From: Deltaproteobacteria bacterium
GTDB taxonomy: Bacteria; Desulfobacterota; Desulfuromonadia; Desulfuromonadales; JAAYDE01
Reading direction: 5' to 3'
Length of the DNA: 64,000 nt
Assembly (NCBI GenBank): GCA_016934985.1
Contig: JAFGRU010000026.1
Span: 1-64,000, forward strand
Shown here: piece by piece, positions 35,058 through 43,940 of the stretch
How the letters are laid out: each line of letters starts with the position of its first letter
Numbering within the stretch: position 1 is the first letter of the stretch
Position numbers and translations under genes: made by a program
Notes under the pieces: model-generated
Told to the model about the DNA's origin: nothing
Databases searched by the model: none
Seen by the model: the letters and a program-made list of their open reading frames with translations, nothing else

Positions 35058-35530
35058 AACTTCGTCTGATCTGCGTCGGAAAACTGTCGGCACCTTTTCT
35101 CAAAACTGGAGTAGATGAATATCTGACCAGAGTCCGGCGCTACATCCCGGTGGACATTGTCGAAATCAAAGAGGGGGGCGGTTCTTCGGATAAAAAAGCA
35201 TCGACGCAGATGATTGAGCGGGAAGGTGAAAGCCTTCTGCGCAAGGTGTCTCCCGATGCTTTTGCCGTCGTGCTGGATGAACGCGGAAAGGGGATGAGTT
35301 CACGCAAGCTGGCCATGTTTTTTGACCAGCACATGCTGGAAGGTACTGGGGAACTGGTATTTATTATAGGTGGAGCTTATGGTCTCAGTGACAAGGTCAG
35401 AAGCCGCGCCAATCTTCTCCTCTCTCTTTCCGACATGACGCTTCCTCATCAGATTGTCCGCCTGTTCCTTCTGGAGCAGATATATCGGGCCTTTACAATT
35501 GTCCGGAATGAGCCCTATCACAATGAATAA
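35054..35530 (+). CDS. rlmH: 23S rRNA pseudouridine1915 N3-methyltransferase RlmH
   Basis: This SPOUT-class enzyme methylates pseudouridine 1915 in helix 69 of 23S rRNA; RluD, encoded at 17941-18948, makes pseudouridines in that same helix. The trefoil-knot SAM site is FIIGGAYGLSD followed by LSLSDMTLPHQIVRLFLLEQ, and the protein ends in the characteristic YRAFTIVRNEPYHNE. Length is 158 residues. It starts at GTG 35054-35056, overlapping the rsfS stop. Confidence 0.96.
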   Translation: MKLRLICVGKLSAPFLKTGVDEYLTRVRRYIPVDIVEIKEGGGSSDKKASTQMIEREGESLLRKVSPDAFAVVLDERGKGMSSRKLAMFFDQHMLEGTGELVFIIGGAYGLSDKVRSRANLLLSLSDMTLPHQIVRLFLLEQIYRAFTIVRNEPYHNE

Positions 35531-35718
35531 ACTTGACCTCCATAAAAAATCTGGCCAGAAATTAATACTAATTCACTTTCGGGGGTTTAAAAAAATTCTC
35601 ATTCCACTATATTTAATATGTTTTCCCCTTGTTGCACTTTGAAATTTTCACATATGTTTTCCGGTAAATTTTCCCCGACGGGAAGGGACTTGTTCGGGAA
35701 TTTACCCAGGAGGAGGCC

Positions 35719-37107
35719 ATGACTCTGACCGTTATGTTGATTCTGATTATTGCCCTGCTGACGTTCTACATCTTTTTCTCCACGCTCAATCCTCAGGAAG
35801 TGACTATCCTTTATTTCTGGGATCACTCCATGACCACCACCGTGGCTATATTGGTGGTCGGTTGCATTCTTCTGGGCCTGGTCCTGGGTCTGGTGGTTCA
35901 TTTTTACTCTCTTCTCACCCACCAATATTCCCAGATTAAACTGAACCGGCGCCAAAAACGTGACCAGGAGACCAACAAGCTTTATCGTGAAGGGATCAAT
36001 CGCCTGCTCTCGGGTGAAAAGGACGAAGCCCTCAAACTTTTCAACAAAGGCCTGAGCCGCGACCCTTCACGCATCGACATTGCCCTGGCCCTTGCTGATG
36101 TCCACAGCAAAAAAGGGGATACCCGGCAGGCGGTGGAGGTTCTTCAGAAAGCCAAGGACAAGCAGCCAAAATGCCTGGAACTCTTGTTCGGTCTGGCGGC
36201 TGCCCACGAAGAGCTCGATCAGTTTGATAATGCCCGCAGTATTTACGAAGAGATCCTGAAAATTGAAAGCGGGAACCGTGTTGCCCTGGAAAAATTCCGC
36301 GATCTCCATATGAAGCAGAGCCTTTGGGGAGACGCTTTAGAACTCCAGAAGAGAATTCTGAAAGTGGTTCAGGGGGGGGCTCAGTTCGAAGAGGAAAAAC
36401 TCAAACAAACCTGCCTCCGTTACGAACAGGCCATGCAAAAGCTGGAAGAAAAAGGCTTCAAAAATGGCCATGCCGAACGCAAAGAGTTTCGTGAGCTTAT
36501 CAAACAAGCTCCTGACTTTATACCTGCCCGCGTTGCTCTCGGCGACTCTTACCGGGCCGAAGACCGAACCAAGGATGCCGCCCAGGCCTGGCAGGACGGC
36601 TACCAAGCCACGGGCAAGAGCATCTTCCTGGCACGACTTGAAGATCTCTACATGGAAAAAGAAGACCCCGCTACCCTCCTCTCCTTCTTCCGCAAGGCTT
36701 TAATTGAAAGGAACAGTGACCTTCTTCTTCACTTTTTCTTCGGCAAACTCTGCCTGCGCCTGGAGATGGTTGATGAGGCGCTTGAACAGCTCTCTTTCGT
36801 TGAAAACGCCGGCCTTGAGCTGCCTCAGCTTCATCTCCTGCTGGCTGAGGCTTACCGCCGCAGGAACCGTATTGATGAGTCCAACAAGGAGTTTCAGAAA
36901 GCCATGGCTCTCAAACAGGATCAGGGCATGGGCTACCTGTGCGCCAAATGCGGCACCTACTCCCCTTCATGGCAGAGCCGCTGTCCGGAATGCAAGAATT
37001 GGGGCAGTTACAGGCTTGCTGATTACGCCGTTTTCCAAAACGTAAAACCACCCGAAACGCCCGCGCAGATGGGGTACAGCGGGGAAACCCCCGAGCCGGC
37101 TCAATGA
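35719..37107 (+). CDS. LapA-LapB type fusion: membrane-anchored TPR protein with zinc ribbon
   Basis: The 462-residue product combines parts that are two proteins in E. coli. Residues 1-75 form a LapA-like hairpin of two membrane helices with the linker LNPQEVTILYFWDHSMTTTV. The middle has about nine TPR units (LYREGINRLLSGEKDEALKLF, ALADVHSKKGDTRQAVEVLQ, and so on). The last 60 residues carry the rubredoxin-like metal site CAKCGTYSPSWQSRCPECKN, as in LapB/YciM. LapB regulates lipopolysaccharide synthesis through FtsH-mediated LpxC turnover, so this protein may tune LPS. GGAGGAGG precedes the ATG. Its TGA overlaps gpmI as ATGA. Confidence 0.83.
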   Translation: MTLTVMLILIIALLTFYIFFSTLNPQEVTILYFWDHSMTTTVAILVVGCILLGLVLGLVVHFYSLLTHQYSQIKLNRRQKRDQETNKLYREGINRLLSGEKDEALKLFNKGLSRDPSRIDIALALADVHSKKGDTRQAVEVLQKAKDKQPKCLELLFGLAAAHEELDQFDNARSIYEEILKIESGNRVALEKFRDLHMKQSLWGDALELQKRILKVVQGGAQFEEEKLKQTCLRYEQAMQKLEEKGFKNGHAERKEFRELIKQAPDFIPARVALGDSYRAEDRTKDAAQAWQDGYQATGKSIFLARLEDLYMEKEDPATLLSFFRKALIERNSDLLLHFFFGKLCLRLEMVDEALEQLSFVENAGLELPQLHLLLAEAYRRRNRIDESNKEFQKAMALKQDQGMGYLCAKCGTYSPSWQSRCPECKNWGSYRLADYAVFQNVKPPETPAQMGYSGETPEPAQ

Positions 37108-38651
37108 TCGGGGAAAAACACGTTCCAACAGTCCTTCTAATTCTTGACGGTTGGGGCATTGCCGAGGCGGGGGAGTTCAATGCCTTTTCCCGAGGTAATA
37201 CTCCCCACATTGATGCCTTAATCGAAAACTGGCCGCATACGGCCCTTAAAGCGTCGGGACTGGCCGTCGGCCTTCCGGAGGGGCAGATGGGCAACTCAGA
37301 GGTCGGACACCTCAACATGGGAGCCGGCCGGGTCGTCTATCAGGATTTCACCCGCATCAACAAAGCCATTGAAAACGGAGAGATCGCATCCAACGCCACA
37401 TTTCTCGACCTGTTTTCTGCCGTTCGCAGCAAAGCCGGCAAGCTCCACTTCATGGGCCTTCTCTCCGACGGCGGCGTTCATTCCCATATTGAGCATCTTT
37501 TCGCTCTCCTGCGCCTGGCAAAAGAGAAAGGACTTGAAGACATCTGCATTCACGCCTTCATGGACGGCCGTGACACACCGCCCAGCAGCGGAGAAGGCTA
37601 TCTGAAACAGCTCGAAAATTTCCTTGAGGAACTCGGCTGCGGCCGGGTTGCTTCCGTCACGGGCCGTTTTTACGCCATGGACCGGGACCAGCGCTGGGAA
37701 CGGGTGGAAAAGGCCTTCCGCGCTTTGACCCTGGGCGAAGGAAAAACCGTTGCCTCAAGCGTGACAGGAATTGAAAGCGCTTATCAAGCGGGCGAAACAG
37801 ACGAATTCATCAAGCCGCTGGTCGTTACCTCCGGCCAGGGACCTTGCGGGACGGTCAACGATGGCGACGGCATTGTTTTCTTCAATTTCCGTGCGGATCG
37901 GGCCAGAGAAATTACCCGAGCTTTTACTGAAAACAGTTTTGACGGCTTTGAACGACCTGTGGAACCGAAGCTTGCCGGCTTTGCCTGCATGACCGAATAT
38001 GACGAAGGGTTCGATCTACCCATCGCTTTCCCGCCCGAATCCCACCGCAATATTCTCGGGGAAACCCTTGCCAAAGCCGGCCTGACCCAGTTGCGAATTG
38101 CTGAAACGGAAAAATACGCCCATGTCACATTTTTTTTCAACGGCGGCGAGGAACAACCTTTTTCCGGTGAGGAGAGGGTTCTCATCCCATCGCCCAAAGA
38201 TGTTGCCACCTATGACCTGAAACCCGCCATGAGCGCCCCGGAGGTCAGCTCCGAGGCTGTCCGGCGCATTCAATCCGGCGCTTACGATTTTATCGTTCTC
38301 AACTTCGCCAATTTCGACATGGTTGGTCATACCGGCATCCTCGAAGCCGCTGTGGCCGCTGTAGAAACTGTGGACAGCTGTGTTGGCCAAGTTGTAGGAG
38401 CAGCTCTGGACGCAGGCGGCAAGGTGATCCTGACCTCGGATCATGGCAACTGCGAAAAAATGCAGGATGAAACAAAGGGTCCGCACACGGCCCATACCAC
38501 CAATCCCGTTCCACTCGTTCTTATCGACCCCGAGCGCCGGATGTGCCGCCTGCGGGAAGGGAGCCTGGCAGATATTGCACCTACCGCTCTGGATATCATG
38601 GGGCTCGAAAAACCCCCGGAGATGACCGGGGAAAGCCTGATTCTTGCGTAA
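37104..38651 (+). CDS. gpmI: 2,3-bisphosphoglycerate-independent phosphoglycerate mutase
   Basis: GpmI interconverts 3- and 2-phosphoglycerate with a phosphoserine intermediate and two Mn ions. The N-terminal VLLILDGWGIAEAGEFNAF binds metal, and the nucleophile is Ser65 in GQMGNSEVGHLNMGAGRVV. The inserted phosphatase domain has LHFMGLLSDGGVHSHIEHLF and HAFMDGRDTPPSSGEGYL, and later metal ligands are in NFANFDMVGHTG and LTSDHGNCEKM. Its 515 residues match the family. It is coupled by ATGA overlap to the LapAB-like gene. Confidence 0.96.
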   Translation: MIGEKHVPTVLLILDGWGIAEAGEFNAFSRGNTPHIDALIENWPHTALKASGLAVGLPEGQMGNSEVGHLNMGAGRVVYQDFTRINKAIENGEIASNATFLDLFSAVRSKAGKLHFMGLLSDGGVHSHIEHLFALLRLAKEKGLEDICIHAFMDGRDTPPSSGEGYLKQLENFLEELGCGRVASVTGRFYAMDRDQRWERVEKAFRALTLGEGKTVASSVTGIESAYQAGETDEFIKPLVVTSGQGPCGTVNDGDGIVFFNFRADRAREITRAFTENSFDGFERPVEPKLAGFACMTEYDEGFDLPIAFPPESHRNILGETLAKAGLTQLRIAETEKYAHVTFFFNGGEEQPFSGEERVLIPSPKDVATYDLKPAMSAPEVSSEAVRRIQSGAYDFIVLNFANFDMVGHTGILEAAVAAVETVDSCVGQVVGAALDAGGKVILTSDHGNCEKMQDETKGPHTAHTTNPVPLVLIDPERRMCRLREGSLADIAPTALDIMGLEKPPEMTGESLILA

Positions 38652-38663
38652 GTTCAAAAAAAA

Positions 38664-39407
38664 TTGAAACTCTTTACTCATCTAAAAGAAGAGGTCCTCG
38701 GTTTTATCACCCTTCTATTCCCTCCTCTCTGCCCTCTGTGCCGGAACCACAACCTTGACTCTTTTCAGCCCGGTCTGTGCGACTCCTGCCTGGCCGAACT
38801 TAAACCGCTGTCATCACCTTTCTGCACCATCTGCAGCCTCCCATTTGAAGGCCCGCCGGGCAGCGATCATCTCTGCGAGTCCTGCCTGAAAAACCCGCCG
38901 CCCTTTTCCGGTGTCACGGCTTACGGCATTTATACGGGTCTGCTCAGGGAAGCCATTCACCACTACAAATACGAAGAAGCTTTCTATCTTCACCGGCCCC
39001 TGGGCCGACTTCTGGCTGAGACGGTGGCAAAAAGGCTCTCCCCGGAGCCTTTCGACTTTATCGTTCCGGTACCTCTGCACTTGAACAAGCTCAGGGAACG
39101 CACTTTTAACCAATCCCTGCTGCTTGCCCGGACCCTCGCCAAAACCTTGCAACTGCCTATCGAAGCTCAGGGCCTGGAAAGAACCCGGCCGACTCTTTCG
39201 CAACAGGGCCTTAAGTCTGAGGAACGCAAGCGCAACCTGAAAGGTGCTTTTTCACTAAATACAGAGGTCAAGAATCGCCGCATTCTCCTGGTGGATGATG
39301 TCCTCACCACCGGCACAACAGCACGTGAATGCAGCCGCATTCTTCGCAAAGGCGGGGCCCGAGAAGTGCATGTGGCGGTACTGGCCCGGGCTGCGAAATA
39401 TCTGTAA
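38664..39407 (+). CDS. ComF family phosphoribosyltransferase-like protein
   Basis: This is a ComF/GntX-type protein associated with DNA uptake and use. An N-terminal zinc-binding region has paired Cys (CPLCRNH, CDSCLAEL, CTICSLPF, CESCLKN). A type I phosphoribosyltransferase fold follows, with the PRPP loop ILLVDDVLTTGTTARECSRIL. The family motif RTRPTLSQQGLKSEERKRNLKGAF is also clear. The start is TTG 38664-38666 with only a weak ribosome binding site. It is 12 bases behind gpmI. dprA elsewhere in the window would act in the same process if the organism is transformable. Confidence 0.88.
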   Translation: MKLFTHLKEEVLGFITLLFPPLCPLCRNHNLDSFQPGLCDSCLAELKPLSSPFCTICSLPFEGPPGSDHLCESCLKNPPPFSGVTAYGIYTGLLREAIHHYKYEEAFYLHRPLGRLLAETVAKRLSPEPFDFIVPVPLHLNKLRERTFNQSLLLARTLAKTLQLPIEAQGLERTRPTLSQQGLKSEERKRNLKGAFSLNTEVKNRRILLVDDVLTTGTTARECSRILRKGGAREVHVAVLARAAKYL

Positions 39408-39561
39408 GATAATGCTAATTGTCACAGAAGCTCGTTCGGCTTTTAAGACGGGGGCGGATGTCGCCTAATTGAGACGCTTAAGCCTTAAAGGCAGTTGAAA
39501 CTGCCGAGAAAATTTAGCCATACCACCAATCAACTAAAAAAAGCGGCCTAAGACTGAAACC

Positions 39562-40239
39562 ATGCAAAAAAAATTACTGGAAATATTTGACTGCCTCCTC
39601 GCTCATTTCGGACCCCGTGACTGGTGGCCTGCCGAAACGCCATTCGAGGTCATAATCGGCGCTATTTTGACCCAGAACACAGCTTGGACCAACGTGGAAA
39701 AAGCCATAAAGAATCTGGTCAAAGCTCAGGCTTTGACGCCGGCCGCTCTGGCCGCCCTGCCGGTTGAAATCCTGGAAAAACTCATCCAGCCCTCGGGTTA
39801 CTTTCGCCAGAAGGCCGAACGCCTTCAACTCTTCGCCTCCTTTCTCCTGAAGCGCTACGGCGGCGACCTCGACCGCCTGTTCGACGGCCCCCTGGAAGAT
39901 ATCCGCACAGAACTCCTCGCCCGCAAGGGTATCGGTCCTGAAACCGCGGATTCCATCCTTCTCTATGCCGGCCATCTGCCCTCCTTTGTGGTGGACGCTT
40001 ATACGTTACGTATTTTTTCCCGTCTGGGCCTTTTGAGCGGCAAGGGAAAATACGCCCAGGTACGCTCTTTCTTCATGGCCCATCTGCCTCAGGACGCCCA
40101 ACTGTTCAATGAGTACCACGCCCTGATTGTCGAACACGGAAAGAGCTTCTGCAAAAAAAACAAACCGCTCTGCCCAGCCTGTCCTCTAAAACATAAATGC
40201 CCGTATGCCCATCAAACACAACCGTCAAACCCCGCCTGA
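39562..40239 (+). CDS. MagIII-like DNA glycosylase with 4Fe-4S cluster
   Basis: This HhH-GPD base-excision glycosylase is closer to the 3-methyladenine glycosylase MagIII than to endonuclease III. The MagIII-like features are WWPAETPFEVIIGAILTQNT, QPSGYFRQKAERL and the helix-hairpin-helix RKGIGPETADSILLYAG. The catalytic Asp is Asp145 (VVDAYTLRI). Where endonuclease III has its Lys nucleophile this protein has Glu127, so it is probably a monofunctional glycosylase without lyase activity. A C-terminal cluster motif C-x6-C-x2-C-x5-C (Cys197, 204, 207, 213) is kept, although H. pylori MagIII lacks one. It is preceded by a 154-base spacer with a small GGCAGTT/AACTGCC hairpin. Confidence 0.85.
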   Translation: MQKKLLEIFDCLLAHFGPRDWWPAETPFEVIIGAILTQNTAWTNVEKAIKNLVKAQALTPAALAALPVEILEKLIQPSGYFRQKAERLQLFASFLLKRYGGDLDRLFDGPLEDIRTELLARKGIGPETADSILLYAGHLPSFVVDAYTLRIFSRLGLLSGKGKYAQVRSFFMAHLPQDAQLFNEYHALIVEHGKSFCKKNKPLCPACPLKHKCPYAHQTQPSNPA

Positions 40240-40263
40240 TGGTTTACCGGGCAGCATTTAGTA

Positions 40264-40293
40264 TTGTTTAAATTCTTTTCCTTCCACTATAAT
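40264..40293 (+). promoter_or_regulatory. candidate promoter of the DUF6178 gene
   Basis: TTGTTT (40264-40269) and a perfect TATAAT (40288-40293) are separated by 18 bases, about 47 bases before the start at 40340. Confidence 0.5.
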
Positions 40294-40339
40294 CATTTTT
40301 CAGTCCGGTTGTATTCAACTCAAAATCAGCGAATATGCG

Positions 40340-42007
40340 ATGAAAATAGATTTGCCTTCCGAAAAACATGTTCACCATCTGACGCTTTTGCGCCAGCCAA
40401 GAGCAATCACCACGGCCGAGTTCAATGCGCTGTCATTTGAAGAACGTCTCCACATAATCTCTTCACAGGAAAGTAAAGAAAAATATCAGCTTATCTGCGC
40501 GGCCAAAGACGGTACCCGTATCGTCACAAAATTGGCTCCTCAGGACCTGCTTCTACTCTTTAAGGATCTCGGTCTGCGGGAGGTCTCCGATATTCTGGAC
40601 ATGGTTACCCCTGAACAATTTACCAATTTTATAGATTTTGACTGCTGGGATGGAGACCGCCTCAACGCTGTTAACGTCCTCGAATGGCTCGAAGCTCTCC
40701 TGGAGGGAGCGGAAGCAGACAAGGCCTTCGCTCTGCTGAAAGGGATGGACCCGGCCCTTCTCACCCTGGTTGTCAAAAACCTGCTGGCTGTCCTTGAGGA
40801 GCGAGAAGAGGATAATGAAGGTAAAGAGGAAGAGGAAGAGGAAGAGGAAGAGGGGCAGACAAAAAGTGAAGCCTTCAAAACAGCCGAGGCCACTTTGAAA
40901 CTCATCCAGAACCAGGACCCGCAAACCTTCCACGAGCTTTTTTTAGTGGCGGTCTCCGAATGCGAGTCTTCTTTGGAAGAAGAAGTCTACCGCTTCCAGC
41001 AGGGACGCCTTCAGGACCAAGGTTTTCCGGAATATTGGGAGGCCCGTAAAATTTACCTTTACCTGGACCCGGACCGGCTTGCTTTGAACCGGACTGAAAA
41101 AAAAAGCTCCGGCTACCCGCTGGAAACAACCCCACCTGGCTTTGTGGCACGTATCAATGACAACGAGGTTGATTCAGAATTCCCGGCCAGCGAGGGGCCC
41201 CAAGAGCTGATGTGGGAGATGGCCTTCCTGGTCAACAAGGTACTGGTTGCCGACGGCCTCTCTTCCGGCGATTCAGAACAGATCAGAGAAGTCCTCGCGG
41301 AAGTAAAGGATTACCTCCATATCGGACGGCTTTTTACTCTTGAACGTCGTGAGGCCAATCCTGAAGCCAATTTGAAGGGCTTAGGCCTGGAGACCCTTTT
41401 CCGCGTCGGTTTCAGCCTAACCCTCCGGCTCGGCAAGAGATCGCAAGCGCTCGGGGAAACCACCATCCGGCCTTTTCTCGACGGCCCCTTTCGCGAATTC
41501 CTCAAATGTCTGGAGTTGCCGAAGCCCCGCTTCTATATAGGAATGGAGAACATCTGCAGCAGCGGAAACCGTCGTTTTACAACCTTGGATGATATCCGCA
41601 AGGCTGAACAATGGCTCGCCAAAATAGAGACCCAACAGCGCCTTTTCGAAAACCACTTTGGTTTCGACCTGAGCCTTTTTGCTTTGGAACCAGGTTCAGG
41701 CAAAACCGAAGAGGTCGTTCTTTCCGACATCTTTCTTACCGCTTTAGCCAACCGCCTGCTGGGCCGAAAGTTTTATCCCAGCCCCTTAACAACACAGGAT
41801 ATCCATCAACTGCACAACCAGGTTTCCAGTGACGGCAAGCTTCGTACTGAACTTCGGGAAGACACCGCTGCCTGGCTGGAATCCATGGAAAAAGGGGGCT
41901 GCGAATTCGCCTCTTTCTGTCTTGAGGTCTGGGAAGAAGAATTCTGCCCCCTTAAACAAAATGCTCTGGACCCCGCCTATATCGGCGGACTGTTGATTGG
42001 ATCTTGA
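40340..42007 (+). CDS. DUF6178 family protein with poly-Glu linker
   Basis: The 555-residue soluble protein resembles the DUF6178 family, known mainly from Geobacter and Desulfuromonas relatives and without an assigned function. The N-terminal part (LSFEERLHIISSQESKEKYQ, LAPQDLLLLFKDLGLREVSD, ILDMVTPEQFTNFIDFDCW) is helical and repeat-like. Residues 153-171 form a highly acidic linker ending in nine Glu. The C-terminal part has no Cys pair, nucleotide loop or membrane segment that I can see. The poly-Glu is encoded by four (GAGGAA) units at 40826-40849. It is flanked by its own promoter and by the convergent radical SAM gene. Confidence 0.7.
   Translation: MKIDLPSEKHVHHLTLLRQPRAITTAEFNALSFEERLHIISSQESKEKYQLICAAKDGTRIVTKLAPQDLLLLFKDLGLREVSDILDMVTPEQFTNFIDFDCWDGDRLNAVNVLEWLEALLEGAEADKAFALLKGMDPALLTLVVKNLLAVLEEREEDNEGKEEEEEEEEEGQTKSEAFKTAEATLKLIQNQDPQTFHELFLVAVSECESSLEEEVYRFQQGRLQDQGFPEYWEARKIYLYLDPDRLALNRTEKKSSGYPLETTPPGFVARINDNEVDSEFPASEGPQELMWEMAFLVNKVLVADGLSSGDSEQIREVLAEVKDYLHIGRLFTLERREANPEANLKGLGLETLFRVGFSLTLRLGKRSQALGETTIRPFLDGPFREFLKCLELPKPRFYIGMENICSSGNRRFTTLDDIRKAEQWLAKIETQQRLFENHFGFDLSLFALEPGSGKTEEVVLSDIFLTALANRLLGRKFYPSPLTTQDIHQLHNQVSSDGKLRTELREDTAAWLESMEKGGCEFASFCLEVWEEEFCPLKQNALDPAYIGGLLIGS
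40826..40849 (+). repeat. GAGGAA hexanucleotide tandem repeat inside the DUF6178 gene
   Basis: Four exact GAGGAA copies encode Glu-Glu pairs. Since the unit is two codons, changes in copy number would lengthen or shorten the acidic linker without a frameshift. Confidence 0.85.
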
Positions 42008-42173
42008 GCAATTAATTTCAAATAGTGGCAAGGGCTTTGTTGCCTGGGAACCTGTTGTTTCAGGAAACCCAATTAACAGACTTGATGGGGTTTCTTCCCC
42101 TTGCACCGCAGCCGGAGCGGCAGAACCTTCTCTAGTCATACGGGCAATGCTGATGGTTTACCTAACAACTCTG

Positions 42174-43880
42174 TCAATCCCCCGGCAGAAAGACCTCCTT
42201 TACCTCCATCTTGCGACCGCTTCCGGTCAGATAGAAAAAAACCAGAACTGTCGGCCCGCTCAGTTCCGGAAGACACCTGAAAACGGCGGCAAAATACTGC
42301 ACCTTGATTCCTTGCCCCCGAACCCTGAGGACCTCCTCGCGAACCAGGTCGCCGACTTCTTTGTGCTGTGATGCAGTGAGAGCTGTACTAAAAAAAGCAG
42401 GAGCCCGGTCAGGGACAACCCGTTCACTTCGGGCATAGTCCCGCGCCAGAAGTTCACTCAATACGGCACATTCCTCATCAGCAAAAACAGCAAGAACAAA
42501 GCGCCACAAGTGCAGATAAATATCCCGACGCTGAAGAGGATGGCGAAACAGGTTATGCTCTTCCCAATAAACAGTGATTTTCTCGAAAGCGGCGGCAGAC
42601 GACCCGACCACAGCTTCCAAGCCGCTTAAAAAACCCTGGAAACGTTCGCTGTTATAGGTCACGTCCACGATCCTGCTGATACCCTGCAAACGAGTCAACT
42701 CAGCAAAATTGAGTTCCCTGGTTTTCAGAACCGTGTAAGGCGGGTGCGGATCATGGTCGATACCCAGATGACGAGACTCTCGGCGCAATATGGAGCCGGG
42801 CAGCAGCTTGACCAGCTCGATCTGCAGATGGTGAGGCCGCAGCCCGAGGGTTCTGTCCATAGAAACCAGAAAACTAGGGTAATTTTCCCGGGGCAGGCCA
42901 GCAACCAGGTCAAGGTGCAAGGCGATCCGGGTTTCCTTGCGGAGGCGCGAAACATTGTCCAGAACAGTACCCAGGGACATTTGTCTGTCAACCGCTTTCA
43001 ACGTCTCGGGAGAACAGGACTGCACGCCAATCTCAAATTGAAACATATCTTTCGGGACCTGGCACAGAAGCCGGATAGTCTCGTCATCCAGCAGGCCGGC
43101 CCCAATCTCGAAATGAAAATGGCTGCTTCGATTATTAGCCAGAATGTAAGAGAAAATTTCCCGCGCCCGCTCCGCATCATAATTGAATGTGCGGTCCACC
43201 AGTTTAATTTTCGGTACCTTTCGCGCCATGAGAAAATCGAGGTCACGGCGGATTCGTGGCAGGGAAAAAGAACGGACCCTGCTCTCCAAAGCACTCATAC
43301 AAAACAGACAACGAAAGGGGCAACCGCGGCTCGTCTCGAAATAGACGAAACCCCGTTCCAGGTCGACCAGCCCGGTTTCATACGGTGAGGGGATGGCATC
43401 GAGATTATCCAGAAGGGGCCGTTCCGGGCCCGCTATCGCCCCCGAGCCTTCATTCCAAAGGGTCCCTGGCGTACCTGCCGGGTCACGACCGTCAACCAGC
43501 CTTTCAAGAATTTCCCGAAAGGAAGCTTCCCCCTCGCCCCTGATAATTGCCCTGACACCTGGATGAAAGCAAAAAAAATCCGGATCTTCAAAAGATATTT
43601 CAGGCCCCCCGAGAATGATGATCAGGTCCGGATTCACGACATTCAGGGCATCAGCCAGTTCCAGGACAGCGCTCCGGTTCCAGATGTAAACGGAGAAAGC
43701 CACCACATCCGGCTTCTCAGCCAGAATGGCCGCCAGAACGTTTTCCTTGGGCTCATGTACCGTGTACTCCTGAAGGGCAATCTCGCATTTGGGAATATTC
43801 TGACAGTATGAGGCCAGATAGGACAGAGCCAGGCAGGAGTGAATGTATTTGCTGTGAAGGGTCGTCAGTACTAGGCGCAT
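42174..43880 (-). CDS. B12-binding radical SAM protein with DUF4080 domain
   Basis: The 568-residue protein has an N-terminal B12-binding Rossmann domain (LVLTTLHSKYIHSCLALSYL, PDLIIILGGPEISFED, RAIIRGEGEASFREILERL). A radical SAM barrel follows with the cluster motif SRGCPFRCLFCMSALESR (C-x3-C-x2-C). The C-terminal region matches the DUF4080 type (HPLQRRDIYLHLWRFV...). Proteins of this architecture usually act as B12-dependent methyltransferases or related C-C bond formers. No substrate can be named. It is divergent from another radical SAM gene, with only 60 bases between the two starts, so they are likely controlled together. Confidence 0.85.
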   Translation of the reverse strand: MRLVLTTLHSKYIHSCLALSYLASYCQNIPKCEIALQEYTVHEPKENVLAAILAEKPDVVAFSVYIWNRSAVLELADALNVVNPDLIIILGGPEISFEDPDFFCFHPGVRAIIRGEGEASFREILERLVDGRDPAGTPGTLWNEGSGAIAGPERPLLDNLDAIPSPYETGLVDLERGFVYFETSRGCPFRCLFCMSALESRVRSFSLPRIRRDLDFLMARKVPKIKLVDRTFNYDAERAREIFSYILANNRSSHFHFEIGAGLLDDETIRLLCQVPKDMFQFEIGVQSCSPETLKAVDRQMSLGTVLDNVSRLRKETRIALHLDLVAGLPRENYPSFLVSMDRTLGLRPHHLQIELVKLLPGSILRRESRHLGIDHDPHPPYTVLKTRELNFAELTRLQGISRIVDVTYNSERFQGFLSGLEAVVGSSAAAFEKITVYWEEHNLFRHPLQRRDIYLHLWRFVLAVFADEECAVLSELLARDYARSERVVPDRAPAFFSTALTASQHKEVGDLVREEVLRVRGQGIKVQYFAAVFRCLPELSGPTVLVFFYLTGSGRKMEVKEVFLPGD

Positions 43881-43940
43881 GAAGACTTCTGATATTGAGT
43901 ACCGGGGTCGCGGAGCCAGTACTCCTCGATTGTTTAAATA

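Noticed and set aside
39490-39505. GGCAGTT/AACTGCC hairpin as a comF terminator
   Set aside because: The stem is only 7 bp with a 2-base loop and no T tract follows on the plus strand.
41997-42371. 124-codon plus-strand frame between the DUF6178 gene and the DUF4080 gene
   Set aside because: Two-thirds of it is antisense to the DUF4080 radical SAM gene and the rest has no recognisable motif or ribosome binding site. The 166 bases between the two genes contain no clear terminator.
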